A stretch of DNA of 64,000 nt from Bacteroidales bacterium (lineage in GTDB: Bacteria; Bacteroidota; Bacteroidia; Bacteroidales; Paludibacteraceae), in assembly GCA_900769555.1 (NCBI GenBank), contig CAAGHA010000105.1, positions 40,606 through 104,605 on the forward strand, read 5' to 3'. The translations under genes and the position numbers were made by a program. The notes under the pieces were generated by a model. The model was given only the letters and a program-made list of their open reading frames with translations, ran no database searches and was not told the DNA's origin. Positions within the stretch are counted from its first letter, which is position 1, and each line of letters opens with the position of its first letter. Of this stretch, positions 27,952 through 35,732 are shown in pieces.

Positions 27952-28647
27952 ATGACAGAAGAAAACAAGACAGGCAAGCCCGACATGGGTGTTGTTTCGT
28001 GGCGCATAGGTGCAGAGCGAAAGAAGATCTTGACTGAACGATTTGGCACTCCTTCCGGACAAGCTGCCATTGAGGAGGTTATGAATATCTATTTCGATTT
28101 GTATCCGGCATTGAAAGCAGAAATGGAACTTTTGCAAACAGAAAATAGAAGTTTGCAAGAAATTATTTCTGATTTGCAAACAGAAGTTACATCGTTGCAA
28201 ACAGCATCAGATACGAAGTTTGAGGGTGAAATTGCAGTTGCCAAGGAGACAATTGATGCGCTAAAACGAGAAAAGGAGGAGTTTGCAAACAAAGTAGATG
28301 AATTGACGAACAGTTTGAATGAATCTGCACGTAACTTGACATCCATTACATTAGAGAATGACAATCTAAAAGAAGAACTTAACAATTTGAAGTCTGATGA
28401 AAGCATTATTTCGATAAGAGTTGACAATGCAATTGTCAGAAACCTGTTGTATGCACTGAAAAAACACCTCTCTGAACGATATAAACGTGAGGTTTCTTTT
28501 TATGAGATATTCGTATTGACAACATTGTTGTACAATGTAGAAAAGCGTTGTGAGTGGTTCTATCCATACCTTAAGGATAGTGAAATTGAGAAGATTACAG
28601 GGAAAACAATCAAGGAGTGGAAAGCATTCCTAAAACAAAAAGGATGA
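27952..28647 (+). CDS. Coiled-coil phage protein of unknown function
   Basis: The 231-aa protein has an N-terminal region like a small DNA-binding or ribbon-helix fold (SWRIGAERKKILTERFG near residues 16-30), a long coiled coil from about 58 to 150 with a repeated LQTE/LQE pattern, and a conserved-looking helical C-terminal domain ending with KTIKEWKAFLKQ. I do not recognise a family. It begins a tight four-gene run (2 nt, 1 nt, then overlap) that ends with the ATPase. Confidence 0.6.
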   Translation: MTEENKTGKPDMGVVSWRIGAERKKILTERFGTPSGQAAIEEVMNIYFDLYPALKAEMELLQTENRSLQEIISDLQTEVTSLQTASDTKFEGEIAVAKETIDALKREKEEFANKVDELTNSLNESARNLTSITLENDNLKEELNNLKSDESIISIRVDNAIVRNLLYALKKHLSERYKREVSFYEIFVLTTLLYNVEKRCEWFYPYLKDSEIEKITGKTIKEWKAFLKQKG

Positions 28648-28648
28648 T

Positions 28649-28978
28649 ATGGCAATCTTAGATATGTTTAAGAAAAAGGATGCCAAAGTGAATCCTTTAT
28701 CCATGGTAATGGACTTTCTTTCAAATCCGAATAAATTAAAAGAGACACTTGCCAAACAGATCTATCCGGCAACAGAAAAGTCTTTGTTGAATTACATGGA
28801 TCGTGTGGAGTTGCAAGAAAATGAAGTGATGGCAAGCATTCTTTTGTTTAAGAGGGAGGGAGAAATGCATTATGTTCTTTGCACCTTTGACGCTGATGAC
28901 AGAATAGTTCGTCAGTTAGAGGTGGAAAATGTTCGAGAGAAACTATTGGGAATGGCAGATAATTTAAAACTATTTTAA
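28649..28978 (+). CDS. Hypothetical phage protein
   Basis: The 109-aa soluble protein has a basic N-terminus, MAILDMFKKKDAK, and a C-terminal beta-rich part (MASILLFKREGEMHYVLCTF). No family is recognised. It lies 1 nt after the coiled-coil gene and 1 nt before the next, so it belongs to the same transcript as the ATPase. Confidence 0.6.
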   Translation: MAILDMFKKKDAKVNPLSMVMDFLSNPNKLKETLAKQIYPATEKSLLNYMDRVELQENEVMASILLFKREGEMHYVLCTFDADDRIVRQLEVENVREKLLGMADNLKLF

Positions 28979-28979
28979 C

Positions 28980-29576
28980 ATGGTCGGAGAAGTTACTTAC
29001 AACGCAGAATTACCTAATGGTGATTTAGAAGCTTTCTTGAGTGATATGAACCAGGATAAGGCATCTTATTCTGATAGAGAAGACAATGGATTGGATGAAC
29101 TCTTTTCCGAATCGGAACCCATGGGCGATGGCGAGTTGTCTGATGGTGATAGTTTGTTTGAGGATAAAGAGAGAGAAGTTTTTTCTGTATCTCCTGAACT
29201 TGCGGAACTGTCGGCAGATTTTGCAGCTATGATGACAGATCTTGCGCTGCCATCATTGATTGCATTGTTTGTAAAATGTGATCCTGAACGATTACAAGCA
29301 ACACGGGAACAGTATGACAAACTGGTGAAAGCATACGCTCAATATTTGCAAACAAAGCAAATTTCAATGAGTCCGGGTTGGATGTTAATTGGTGTCATTG
29401 CCTCTATCTATGCAACCAAAGTTCCTTTGGCCATACAAGAACGTAAATTAAAGGAGAGAGAAGACGAGTTGGCTAAACGGGAGCAGCAGTTGGCTGAAAA
29501 TATGAAAATTTTTCAATCAATGAGTAATAATGATGCAGACAGATCTGACGAACATAACACAGGAGCAAGGGCGTAA
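28980..29576 (+). CDS. Acidic phage membrane protein with coiled-coil tail
   Basis: The 198-aa protein has a very acidic, Ser-rich N-terminal third (residues about 12-60), a helical middle part, one probable TM helix near residues 131-152 (WMLIGVIASIYATKVPLA), and a charged coiled-coil tail. The layout suggests a membrane-linked scaffold or packaging partner of the ATPase, whose gene starts 47 nt before this stop. That role is inference. Confidence 0.6.
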   Translation: MVGEVTYNAELPNGDLEAFLSDMNQDKASYSDREDNGLDELFSESEPMGDGELSDGDSLFEDKEREVFSVSPELAELSADFAAMMTDLALPSLIALFVKCDPERLQATREQYDKLVKAYAQYLQTKQISMSPGWMLIGVIASIYATKVPLAIQERKLKEREDELAKREQQLAENMKIFQSMSNNDADRSDEHNTGARA

Positions 29577-30138
29577 ACCATTTATGACAATGGTGCTTGG
29601 TACCAATGGAACAGGAAAGAGTACCATCATGCGTACCATCTTGCAAAAGTGTAATGCAAAGAAAGCTTTGATTGTGACAAATCACATAGAGGAGTGGAGA
29701 GACATTCAGGAGGTGGATTTGTCGCAAAGGGAGGATTTTATTTTTGAGGGAATCCGAAAGACACGCTGTTACCAACCGACTAAAGGAGACATAGGAACAC
29801 TGGCAAAGCTTCGCTATTTCCGCAAAGGAATTATCATCTTTGATGATGCACGTCTCTACATGAAGGATGCCAAGACAGACAATCTAATCGAGGATCTTAT
29901 GATTTCTTACAGGCAACAAGAACTTGACATTTTTGTGGTGGCACATGGATTTACCAAGGTACGTCCGGTTTTCTACTCTTATGTATCTAATATCATCCTG
30001 TTCCGAACCCTCGACAGTGTGCAATATAGGAAAATGGAGCTGGGAGAGAACTACCAGCGGATTATTGATGCTCAGGCAGAGGTGAACCGGAAAGCCATAA
30101 AAGATCCTCACTTTTACAAATGGATTAAACTTTGGTGA
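29530..30138 (+). CDS. HerA/FtsK-like packaging-type ATPase
   Basis: The 202-aa P-loop ATPase has Walker A GTNGTGKST at residues 24-32, Walker B GIIIFDDAR at about 100-108, and a downstream sensor-like stretch DIFVVAHGFTK. The small size and absence of a nuclease domain fit genome-packaging ATPases of tailless phages (PM2, FLiP and PRD1 type) better than large terminases of tailed phages. Zot-type inovirus ATPases are an alternative, but no TM helix is visible here. It overlaps the upstream gene by 47 nt and the next by 1 nt. Confidence 0.75.
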   Translation: MMQTDLTNITQEQGRKPFMTMVLGTNGTGKSTIMRTILQKCNAKKALIVTNHIEEWRDIQEVDLSQREDFIFEGIRKTRCYQPTKGDIGTLAKLRYFRKGIIIFDDARLYMKDAKTDNLIEDLMISYRQQELDIFVVAHGFTKVRPVFYSYVSNIILFRTLDSVQYRKMELGENYQRIIDAQAEVNRKAIKDPHFYKWIKLW

Positions 30139-30335
30139 TGCGAGAGTTGCGTTATAAAGCTATGTCGAAAAAGGAATTTGCCAACATGGTTGGAATCTCT
30201 GTCCGCACACTCAACAGATGGTTGAAGCGTGCGGATGGCGAACTGTCATCCATTGGGTATGATAAACGTTGCCATGTTATGAGTCCGAAAATTGTGGAAT
30301 TTTTGTGCGAAAAATTTGTTATTCTTTCTGATTGA
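30138..30335 (+). CDS. Small helix-turn-helix protein
   Basis: The 65-aa protein carries a clear HTH, MSKKEFANMVGISVRTLNRWLKR, split as helix, turn, recognition helix. The ATG overlaps the ATPase stop (TGATG). It is a plausible regulator of the element's early or late genes, placed just before the late region. It resembles short Bacteroidota phage and mobile-element regulators. Confidence 0.7.
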   Translation: MRELRYKAMSKKEFANMVGISVRTLNRWLKRADGELSSIGYDKRCHVMSPKIVEFLCEKFVILSD

Positions 30336-30345
30336 GAAAAATTTG

Positions 30346-30354
30346 TATATTTGC
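30346..30354 (+). promoter_or_regulatory. -7 box of the PIN module
   Basis: TATATTTG lies at 30346-30353, with TTTG-like sequence upstream inside the end of the HTH gene. Transcripts would start near 30360, downstream of the TTG codon at 30332 but upstream of the ATGs at 30372 and 30378. Confidence 0.5.
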
Positions 30355-30371
30355 AGAAATCTCAAAAACTT

Positions 30372-30553
30372 ATGGTTATGGAAAACAAAAAAAGAAACAT
30401 AAAACCACAAAGGTTGCTAAAAGCAAAAAAAGCGCAGCAGATAGCAATATTGACCCAAGAACAGGTAAACCTAAAAGCAAGTTTACTCTGTACTGGGAGA
30501 AAATGGGAGACGATTATAAAATTGAATATGACTTAAAAGCGGTGATGAGATGA
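30372..30553 (+). pseudogene. PIN-toxin antitoxin gene with an apparent 1-nt frameshift
   Basis: The frame ending at 30553 encodes a convincing antitoxin C-terminus (DPRTGKPKSKFTLYWEKMG, then YDLKAVMR) and overlaps the toxin ATG as ATGA. In that frame there is no start codon after the promoter; the only option is a TTG at 30332, upstream of the -7 box. The ATGs at 30372 and 30378 are in another frame. They join the antitoxin frame if one A is added to the 7-A run near 30386-30392, giving MVMENKKKKHKTTKVAK. It may be a mutation, a homopolymer sequencing error, or slippage. Confidence 0.55.
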
Positions 30554-30960
30554 GTTCAAACAGATATTTGCTCGACACCAACATATTAGTATTTTTTATT
30601 GGAGATAAAAGTCGTTTGTCAAAAAAAATTATATCCATTTTATCAGACAGCGCCAATCTACTCTACACCAGCTCTCTTTGTGTAGCAGAACTTTCACACC
30701 TTCGTAAGACAGGTAAGGTTAAATTGGCAGGAAAAAGTATTTTCAAACAGTTAGAGGAAAATGGTATTGAGATAATGTACGTAAACAAAAATGATTTAAA
30801 GGGATATGAAAATTTGGATACGAGCGGTGATAAGAACAAAGATCCTATCGACCATCAGATTGTGGCTCATGCCATCTCATCTAAAATGTCGCTTATCTCC
30901 TCAGACCGATTATTGAACTATTATACTAAACAAGGTCTTAATTTGCTTGAAAACTTTTAA
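30550..30960 (+). CDS. PIN-domain (VapC-type) toxin
   Basis: The 136-aa protein has the PIN acidic residues: Asp in YLLDTNILVFF at the N-terminus, Glu in CVAELSHLR, Asp in DPIDHQIVAHA and Asp in SSDRLL. Such proteins are Mg2+-dependent RNases that cut tRNA or rRNA as the toxin half of an addiction module. It starts within the antitoxin stop (ATGA overlap). Confidence 0.87.
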   Translation: MSSNRYLLDTNILVFFIGDKSRLSKKIISILSDSANLLYTSSLCVAELSHLRKTGKVKLAGKSIFKQLEENGIEIMYVNKNDLKGYENLDTSGDKNKDPIDHQIVAHAISSKMSLISSDRLLNYYTKQGLNLLENF

Positions 30961-30988
30961 TCTGTAAAGATTAGCAACGTATAAGATT

Positions 30989-31017
30989 GACCTCGGAGTT
31001 TCTCCGGGGTCTTTTTA
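30989..31017 (+). terminator. Terminator after the PIN module
   Basis: GACCTCGGAG and CTCCGGGGTC form a hairpin with a 3-nt loop, followed by TTTTTATTTT. It isolates the toxin module from the late region. Confidence 0.85.
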
Positions 31018-31029
31018 TTTTCTAAAAGT

Positions 31030-31079
31030 GACAAAAGCAGACAAATACGGACGAAAACGGACAAATACTGACAATGCCA
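31030..31079 (+). repeat. Five phased 10-bp repeats before the late region
   Basis: The repeats are consecutive: GACAAAAGCA, GACAAATACG, GACGAAAACG, GACAAATACT, GACAATGCCA. They sit on one face of the helix and end 13 bp before a TATATTTG -7 box. This is a likely binding array for a regulator of the structural genes; the HTH protein at 30138 is a candidate. Confidence 0.7.
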
Positions 31080-31092
31080 ATAGACACCCATT

Positions 31093-31100
31093 TATATTTG
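31093..31100 (+). promoter_or_regulatory. Late-region promoter -7 box
   Basis: TATATTTG fits TAnnTTTG. No good -33 TTTG is seen at the usual distance; instead the 10-bp repeats occupy that region, as would be expected for an activator-dependent promoter. Confidence 0.6.
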
Positions 31101-31136
31101 TTGCAGTTAAACAATAATAATTTTAAACAAAACATT

Positions 31137-31262
31137 ATGAATCAAACAAAGACGGCAGTTATCCTGTCAATCGTCACCATTGCATTGGTTGGCGCAGTAT
31201 TGTACGCATTGCGTGACAATTTCAAGGGGAAGAGTGAAACAAAAACAACCCCGGTAGAGTAA
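31137..31262 (+). CDS. Small single-TM phage protein
   Basis: The 41-aa protein MNQTKTAVILSIVTIALVGA has one TM helix (residues about 7-26) and a short charged tail. The ATG at 31137 follows the late promoter by about 36 nt. It is the first late gene and lies just before the candidate capsid gene. Small membrane proteins of this kind are found in internal-membrane virions, and as coat proteins of filamentous phages. Confidence 0.65.
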   Translation: MNQTKTAVILSIVTIALVGAVLYALRDNFKGKSETKTTPVE

Positions 31263-31298
31263 TTATCTTTTTCTAATCATTAAAAACAAACTACTAAG

Positions 31299-31988
31299 AT
31301 GGGACAAAACATCATGGGCGATAAATTAAATCGCAGCAATGTTCAGCGTATAGTAAAAGCAAAAGCTGAAGGAAGTAACTACATTGGAGTTGGAGACAAC
31401 TTATTGGATTTTGGAGCAGAAAAATCATTTTTGAAGGAGGATGGCTGTGGAAAGATCTTCTCATTGAATGTTGTGAATGCATCTGCAGACACAGACATTA
31501 AATTGGCATTATTCCCGGGTAACTTTGCTAAGGGGTCTGCTTATTTGGATGGATGTTCATTAATCGCTGAGGGAACTGTTGCTGAAAAGCTTACCTGTAA
31601 CGGAACACCTGAAAGTATTGACGCATTGTTGGCTTATCTGAAAGCTAACCCTACTCGTTTGCGTGCAATCAAGGTAAAAGCGGACAATGAATCTCAATTG
31701 GATTATCCAATTATCTACCGCAATGTTAATCCATTTACCGGCAAGGTGGATCAAAAACGTATCCCTGCCCAATATCAACGTTCAGGAGACAATAACACCA
31801 AGGTTATTGAATTGACTGACATCAATTGGATTTTGGGAGCAAACAATATCATTTTGACAACGATTGGTAAGGGCCGTTCTGTCGTAATTTCATTTGTATT
31901 TGGTGCATCATTGGATACAGAGAAAGGACTTCAGAAGAAAGCTGACGAAGCGTTGTCAAATGCAAGTGCGTTAGGATTTAGTTTCTAA
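31299..31988 (+). CDS. Candidate major capsid/structural protein
   Basis: The 229-aa soluble protein has a polar N-terminal helix, then alternating beta-strands: KIFSLNVVNASADTDIKLAL, LRAIKVKADNE, PIIYRNVNPFTG, KVIELTDINWILGANNIIL and RSVVISFVFGASLD, with Gly- and Asn-rich loops. The beta-rich layout and position as first large late gene suggest a jelly-roll-type coat protein. It is shorter than typical double jelly-roll proteins; PM2 P2 at about 270 aa is among the shortest known. No sequence motif proves the call; an alternative is a spike base. Confidence 0.5.
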   Translation: MGQNIMGDKLNRSNVQRIVKAKAEGSNYIGVGDNLLDFGAEKSFLKEDGCGKIFSLNVVNASADTDIKLALFPGNFAKGSAYLDGCSLIAEGTVAEKLTCNGTPESIDALLAYLKANPTRLRAIKVKADNESQLDYPIIYRNVNPFTGKVDQKRIPAQYQRSGDNNTKVIELTDINWILGANNIILTTIGKGRSVVISFVFGASLDTEKGLQKKADEALSNASALGFSF

Positions 31989-32001
31989 AAAAACTTCTGA
32001 T

Positions 32002-32439
32002 ATGAGTAACGAGGAAATAAATATCCTTGGTGAGCTTGATAATAGAGTGAAAGCAAACCAACCCGGTTTGCTTTCCTTGTTTTCAGCAATAGGATATAAG
32101 GCACAAGAAGTAACGTTGGTAGATCTTTATGCATTAGATAAGATTTCGCATAACGATTTCATCGTTGCAATTGCTTTGTTATTTCCGGAATGTAATATCG
32201 CTAATGCTTCTGATGCATGGTATTTTCAACATCAAGACAAACAAGAATTGTCTTCTGATCTATTAGACCGTTTAGGAATCAACAAAGGCTACGAATACTC
32301 GTCTGATATTGATAATTTTGAAAGTGTCAATGAACAATTGGTTTCCTACAAAACAATAGCAAAGTATCTTGCTTATGTGATTTTGGCAGCAGTGGTAGCT
32401 TGGTTGATTTATTATGTGTATAAACGCTATTTTAAATGA
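32002..32439 (+). CDS. Phage membrane protein, C-terminal TM
   Basis: The 145-aa protein has a helical soluble part and one C-terminal TM helix at about residues 118-140 (YLAYVILAAVVAWLIYYVY). No family is recognised. It lies 13 bp after the candidate capsid gene, and the tail-anchor layout suggests a virion membrane protein facing the capsid or genome. Confidence 0.65.
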   Translation: MSNEEINILGELDNRVKANQPGLLSLFSAIGYKAQEVTLVDLYALDKISHNDFIVAIALLFPECNIANASDAWYFQHQDKQELSSDLLDRLGINKGYEYSSDIDNFESVNEQLVSYKTIAKYLAYVILAAVVAWLIYYVYKRYFK

Positions 32440-32446
32440 TAAAGAT

Positions 32447-32638
32447 ATGGATAAAAATACGATGTTATTCCTGATAATTCTATTATTGGTCTTGGTTGTT
32501 GTCGGTTATCTATTCTGGCGCAGTTACGAAGAATCAAGAGTTGCCAACGAATATGATCGAGGTGCAGCATGGGCAGGTTCGGCGGCATCCATGGCGAGTT
32601 CGGCGGCGACAGCTCTTAGTGCAATCTTTGGCAAATGA
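32447..32638 (+). CDS. Small phage membrane protein with Ala/Ser-rich tail
   Basis: The 63-aa protein has an N-terminal TM helix (residues 5-22) and a tail rich in Ala and Ser (AAWAGSAASMASSAATALSA) that could form a second amphipathic helix. I use the ATG at 32447; the upstream frame overlaps the previous gene. The stop overlaps the next ATG (ATGA). Confidence 0.65.
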   Translation: MDKNTMLFLIILLLVLVVVGYLFWRSYEESRVANEYDRGAAWAGSAASMASSAATALSAIFGK

Positions 32639-33012
32639 GAATTTTAGTGCGAGAATGTTTTCCGGACAATCCGGGAAACCCGGCAAGAGTTGATATGACA
32701 TCCGGGACGATAGAGATAAACAAAGAGATGTTCTCCATTCTGCCGGATTACACACAAAGGTTTATACTCTATCATGAAGCTGCACATTATGTGCTGAAAA
32801 CTTACGATGAATGCAAAGCAGATGATTATGCACTCAAACGTATGGCATTTAAACAAGCATATTCTTTGAAACACCATATAGATAGTGTTTATATGTTGGC
32901 AAGAGATGACGTAAGGCGCAAAAGACATGCTCTTTTGTCTGTTCTTACTCTTGCAGCCGCCAATGGAAGCGAAGAGGCTTTAAACTTAATAAACAAATAT
33001 AGAAATGGATAA
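32635..33012 (+). CDS. Zincin-like metalloprotease of the phage
   Basis: The 125-aa protein contains YHEAAHYVL, an HExxH zinc-protease motif near residues 42-50, followed by an acidic DECKADDYAL stretch that could supply the third ligand. No TM helix is seen. It may process virion proteins or act at the envelope; the family is not recognised. It overlaps both neighbours by 4-8 nt. Confidence 0.65.
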   Translation: MRILVRECFPDNPGNPARVDMTSGTIEINKEMFSILPDYTQRFILYHEAAHYVLKTYDECKADDYALKRMAFKQAYSLKHHIDSVYMLARDDVRRKRHALLSVLTLAAANGSEEALNLINKYRNG

Positions 33013-34267
33013 AAGTAAAGTTAAATTCATATTAATCGTCTTTGCGGTGGTGCTTGCCATTGTGATTCTTTATCGCTTGTTCTCAGGAGTGGCAGAAAGT
33101 ACTGTCGAGAAGAAAAAGGCGCAAGACAAAGCTGATGCAGAACTGTATGCTCAGATGAAAAAAGATGAATATACAGATGGTAGAGAAGAAGTAGGAAAAA
33201 ATAATGAACAAGACAAGGTTTCTGTTATTGAAGAGGCAAACAAAGCACAAGGAATAGAAACCCTCGATCAATACTTATCTACACTGCCGGAAAGTATTAA
33301 GAAAAATTATTTGGATTACAGAACTCAATACATTCGTGTGATGGATGTAGATCCCGGATTGATGCGTTATGAGGATTTGAGTAATTGGTATTCTAATTAC
33401 ATGGCATGGAAAGGAGCCAATGACCAGTACATTCAGTTGACCGGTCAATCACTCTCCATTTTTGATCCGAATTATGATACTGTTGAAGAGGTGGAAGCTG
33501 CCATCGTGACTGCACAGGCAAATATTGAGGAAGCTAAAAGGCAATTGGAACTCTTGTGGAATAAGGAGTATGCCCTGTTCAACAACGACAGGGAGACGGA
33601 TGACGGTTTAGCTTTTAAAGGCGTGGATTTCATTCCTCTCAACATGTTGAAGAAGTGGCTGGACAATCCTATGCAGTTGGCAAGTTTGCAGGATTATCTA
33701 ACGGGAGAATACAACTTGTTTGTCAGCTCGGATCTTGTCAATATAAAAGGTGTATTCACTCAACTTAAACAATTTTGGAATGACGAGGGATATATTGATT
33801 GGAAAAGTTCAGCAAAGAGTGACACGAGGGGTGCACGCATTATTGATGCCTCTTTATGGAATCGAATCATCAGCCTTGGGGATAATGGAATATTGTATCT
33901 AAATACTCTGATTTCTAAAGATGGAGGATGGGATATATACTATAAAGCGAAATCAAATGGACACGTTGATTCTGGTCACAGACAAAAGTGTTCTGATTTG
34001 GCTTCTATGTTTGAATGTGCTGCAAATTTTGAGAAATCAATGGTGAAATCTTATACAGCTTCCGTATATAATCAATATATGTCGTATGCAAAGCAGTTAA
34101 GATCTATTACGGGTACTCCTACTCATTTTGGTTTTCTGAAGGAACAATATGAAACCTTTTTGGCCAACTATTCTCAGGAACTCTATGGGCTATCAGACGA
34201 TCAGGTTAAACAAATCATGAATAACAAGAAACGGTTGTCTGCTTTCTTGAAAGACGTTGAATCTTAA
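33005..34267 (+). CDS. Large phage membrane-anchored structural protein
   Basis: The 420-aa protein has an N-terminal TM helix (residues about 5-24), a charged helical linker (about 30-75) and a long mostly helical ectodomain containing WYSNYMAWKGANDQYIQL and a central KSSAKSDTRGARI region. No family or catalytic motif is recognised. It is the largest protein of the membrane-protein block and a candidate virion transmembrane or entry protein. Confidence 0.6.
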   Translation: MDKSKVKFILIVFAVVLAIVILYRLFSGVAESTVEKKKAQDKADAELYAQMKKDEYTDGREEVGKNNEQDKVSVIEEANKAQGIETLDQYLSTLPESIKKNYLDYRTQYIRVMDVDPGLMRYEDLSNWYSNYMAWKGANDQYIQLTGQSLSIFDPNYDTVEEVEAAIVTAQANIEEAKRQLELLWNKEYALFNNDRETDDGLAFKGVDFIPLNMLKKWLDNPMQLASLQDYLTGEYNLFVSSDLVNIKGVFTQLKQFWNDEGYIDWKSSAKSDTRGARIIDASLWNRIISLGDNGILYLNTLISKDGGWDIYYKAKSNGHVDSGHRQKCSDLASMFECAANFEKSMVKSYTASVYNQYMSYAKQLRSITGTPTHFGFLKEQYETFLANYSQELYGLSDDQVKQIMNNKKRLSAFLKDVES

Positions 34268-34279
34268 ATTAAATTAGTT

Positions 34280-34552
34280 ATGGATAAATATAGTATTGAA
34301 GTAATCGAAATGATTTGCGAAGAGGAGACTGATGGCAATGCACAGGTAACCTCTCCAATGAATGTAACAGAGGAAATTCCTCAAGAAACAAATGCTCCTA
34401 TGCAAGAGTTTCGTGAAACCGAAGGCGATTTTCTTATGGAATCTCCTAAAATGAGAGTTAATAATGCGATGCAGACTAATGCTGCTACCAATTGGTTGTT
34501 GTTTGGCATATTCTGTTTGCTCTTTCTATTTATGATCTTCAAATGTGATTGA
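34280..34552 (+). CDS. Small phage membrane protein, C-terminal TM
   Basis: The 90-aa protein has a long acidic, Met/Pro/Thr-rich N-terminal region and one TM helix at the C-terminus (residues about 70-87, WLLFGIFCLLFLFMIF). The charged region would face away from the membrane. No family is recognised. Confidence 0.6.
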   Translation: MDKYSIEVIEMICEEETDGNAQVTSPMNVTEEIPQETNAPMQEFRETEGDFLMESPKMRVNNAMQTNAATNWLLFGIFCLLFLFMIFKCD

Positions 34553-34554
34553 TT

Positions 34555-34692
34555 ATGACAACTTATAACGAGACAGGAATGAAACTTGGCACAGTGGGTG
34601 TCGAGGTCGAGTTGGAACCATCCAGTGTTCTGCTTCTTGCCGTTGCGTTGACGCTTCCGGTATTGTGTTATTTTTTATTAAAGAATATCTAA
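34555..34692 (+). CDS. Very small phage membrane protein
   Basis: The 45-aa protein MTTYNETGMKLGTVGVEVEL ends in one TM helix (VLLLAVALTLPVLCYFLL). It fits exactly between its neighbours, with a 2-bp gap upstream and 13 bp downstream, which supports translation despite its size. Confidence 0.55.
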   Translation: MTTYNETGMKLGTVGVEVELEPSSVLLLAVALTLPVLCYFLLKNI

Positions 34693-34705
34693 AAACTGAG
34701 AAATC

Positions 34706-34924
34706 ATGAGTAAAACAACAAAAATTATAATAATCATTTCACTGATTATGATTGTAGCATTGTGGGGTATCTTCTACTATACGAAGAAAAACAATAAGGA
34801 TGCAAAAAATGAAAAGACAGAAACAAGTAACACATCTGTAGTAGCAGACAAATCAACAGCTTCAAAGATTGTTGATTTGTCCGGAGATGTTCTAGGCACT
34901 GTTGCTGATTCCGGAATCTTCTAA
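34706..34924 (+). CDS. Small phage membrane protein, N-terminal TM
   Basis: The 72-aa protein has a TM helix at residues 6-26 (IIIIISLIMIVALWGIFYY), a Lys/Glu/Asn-rich linker and a short C-terminal helix (IVDLSGDVLGTVADSG). No family is recognised. It belongs to the block of single-TM proteins. Confidence 0.6.
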   Translation: MSKTTKIIIIISLIMIVALWGIFYYTKKNNKDAKNEKTETSNTSVVADKSTASKIVDLSGDVLGTVADSGIF

Positions 34925-34934
34925 ATCTATTGTC

Positions 34935-35375
34935 ATGAATAAATTTGCAATATTGACAAAAAATCCAACTGTAAAATGGATTATTATAGCCGTTTTGGTG
35001 ATTGTCGTGTCATTGGGGTTCTATTTAATCTACCGTTCTATGACAAAAATAGAGGATGTTGCCTCAAGCAATGAAGTGATAGAACGCGCTAATCAAGAGA
35101 TGGATGTGAATCAATTGACATTGACAACGCAGCAGCTACATACGATTAGTGAAAAGCTCTATTGTGCAATGTCCGGATTTGCAACAGACGAAGATGCCAT
35201 CTATGATGCAATTTCAATGTGCGAAACAAGAAGCGACTTGATGGCTGTTATTGCAACGTTTGGCGTTAAGGATGGACAAACTCTTGCTGAGTGGCTCTAT
35301 GATGATTTGGATGGAAGCGAACTCGCACATCTGAATGCAATCATTTCGAGTAAAAATATCAATTACAAATTCTAA
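34935..35375 (+). CDS. Phage membrane protein with annexin-like helical domain
   Basis: The 146-aa protein has an N-terminal TM helix (residues about 13-36) and a soluble C-terminal domain with ATDEDAIYDAISMCETRSDL, then GQTLAEWLYDDLDGSELAHL. The second part resembles an annexin-type helical repeat, also seen in some phage and Bacteroidota proteins. The ATG at 34935 is chosen, since the upstream codons overlap the previous gene. Confidence 0.6.
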   Translation: MNKFAILTKNPTVKWIIIAVLVIVVSLGFYLIYRSMTKIEDVASSNEVIERANQEMDVNQLTLTTQQLHTISEKLYCAMSGFATDEDAIYDAISMCETRSDLMAVIATFGVKDGQTLAEWLYDDLDGSELAHLNAIISSKNINYKF

Positions 35376-35381
35376 TTGGGT

Positions 35382-35732
35382 ATGGAGAGAGGAAAGAAAC
35401 AAACTACTATTATAATTATCTGCTGCATCTTGATAGTGGCTTTGATAGCTCTTATTTTGTGGAGAATGTACGTCAAAAAACAAAAGGAGGAATTAAAGTC
35501 GCCAGATAGCATGTTCCCTCTAAAAGAGGGATGTTTAGGGGATGAAATTTTCCAGCTTCAGAACGGGTTGAATGCGAAGCTTAGGAGGATGACTCTTGCA
35601 GATGAAGTAAACCTTCAGGAGTTAAAGTTGGATGGCATTTTCGGAAAAAAGACAAGACAAGCTTGCTTGCTGGTCTTGGGAACAGAAACAGTTTCTAAAG
35701 AACAATTCGATTCTCTTGTCAATGACCTCTAA
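35382..35732 (+). CDS. Membrane-anchored peptidoglycan-binding protein
   Basis: The 116-aa protein has an N-terminal TM helix (residues about 9-28) and a PG_binding_1-like domain: LKEGCLGDEIFQLQNGLNAK and the LDGIFGKKTRQACL signature. It would anchor phage enzymes or particles to the cell wall. It overlaps the M15 peptidase gene by 11 nt, so the two are co-translated and probably act together. Confidence 0.75.
   Translation: MERGKKQTTIIIICCILIVALIALILWRMYVKKQKEELKSPDSMFPLKEGCLGDEIFQLQNGLNAKLRRMTLADEVNLQELKLDGIFGKKTRQACLLVLGTETVSKEQFDSLVNDL

Noticed and set aside
30351..30536. Open frame starting MQKSQKLMVMENKKRN taken at face value as a gene
   Set aside because: Its C-terminal half reads through the antitoxin-like sequence in the wrong frame. 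Only the first codons, before the 7-A run, are likely to be used.
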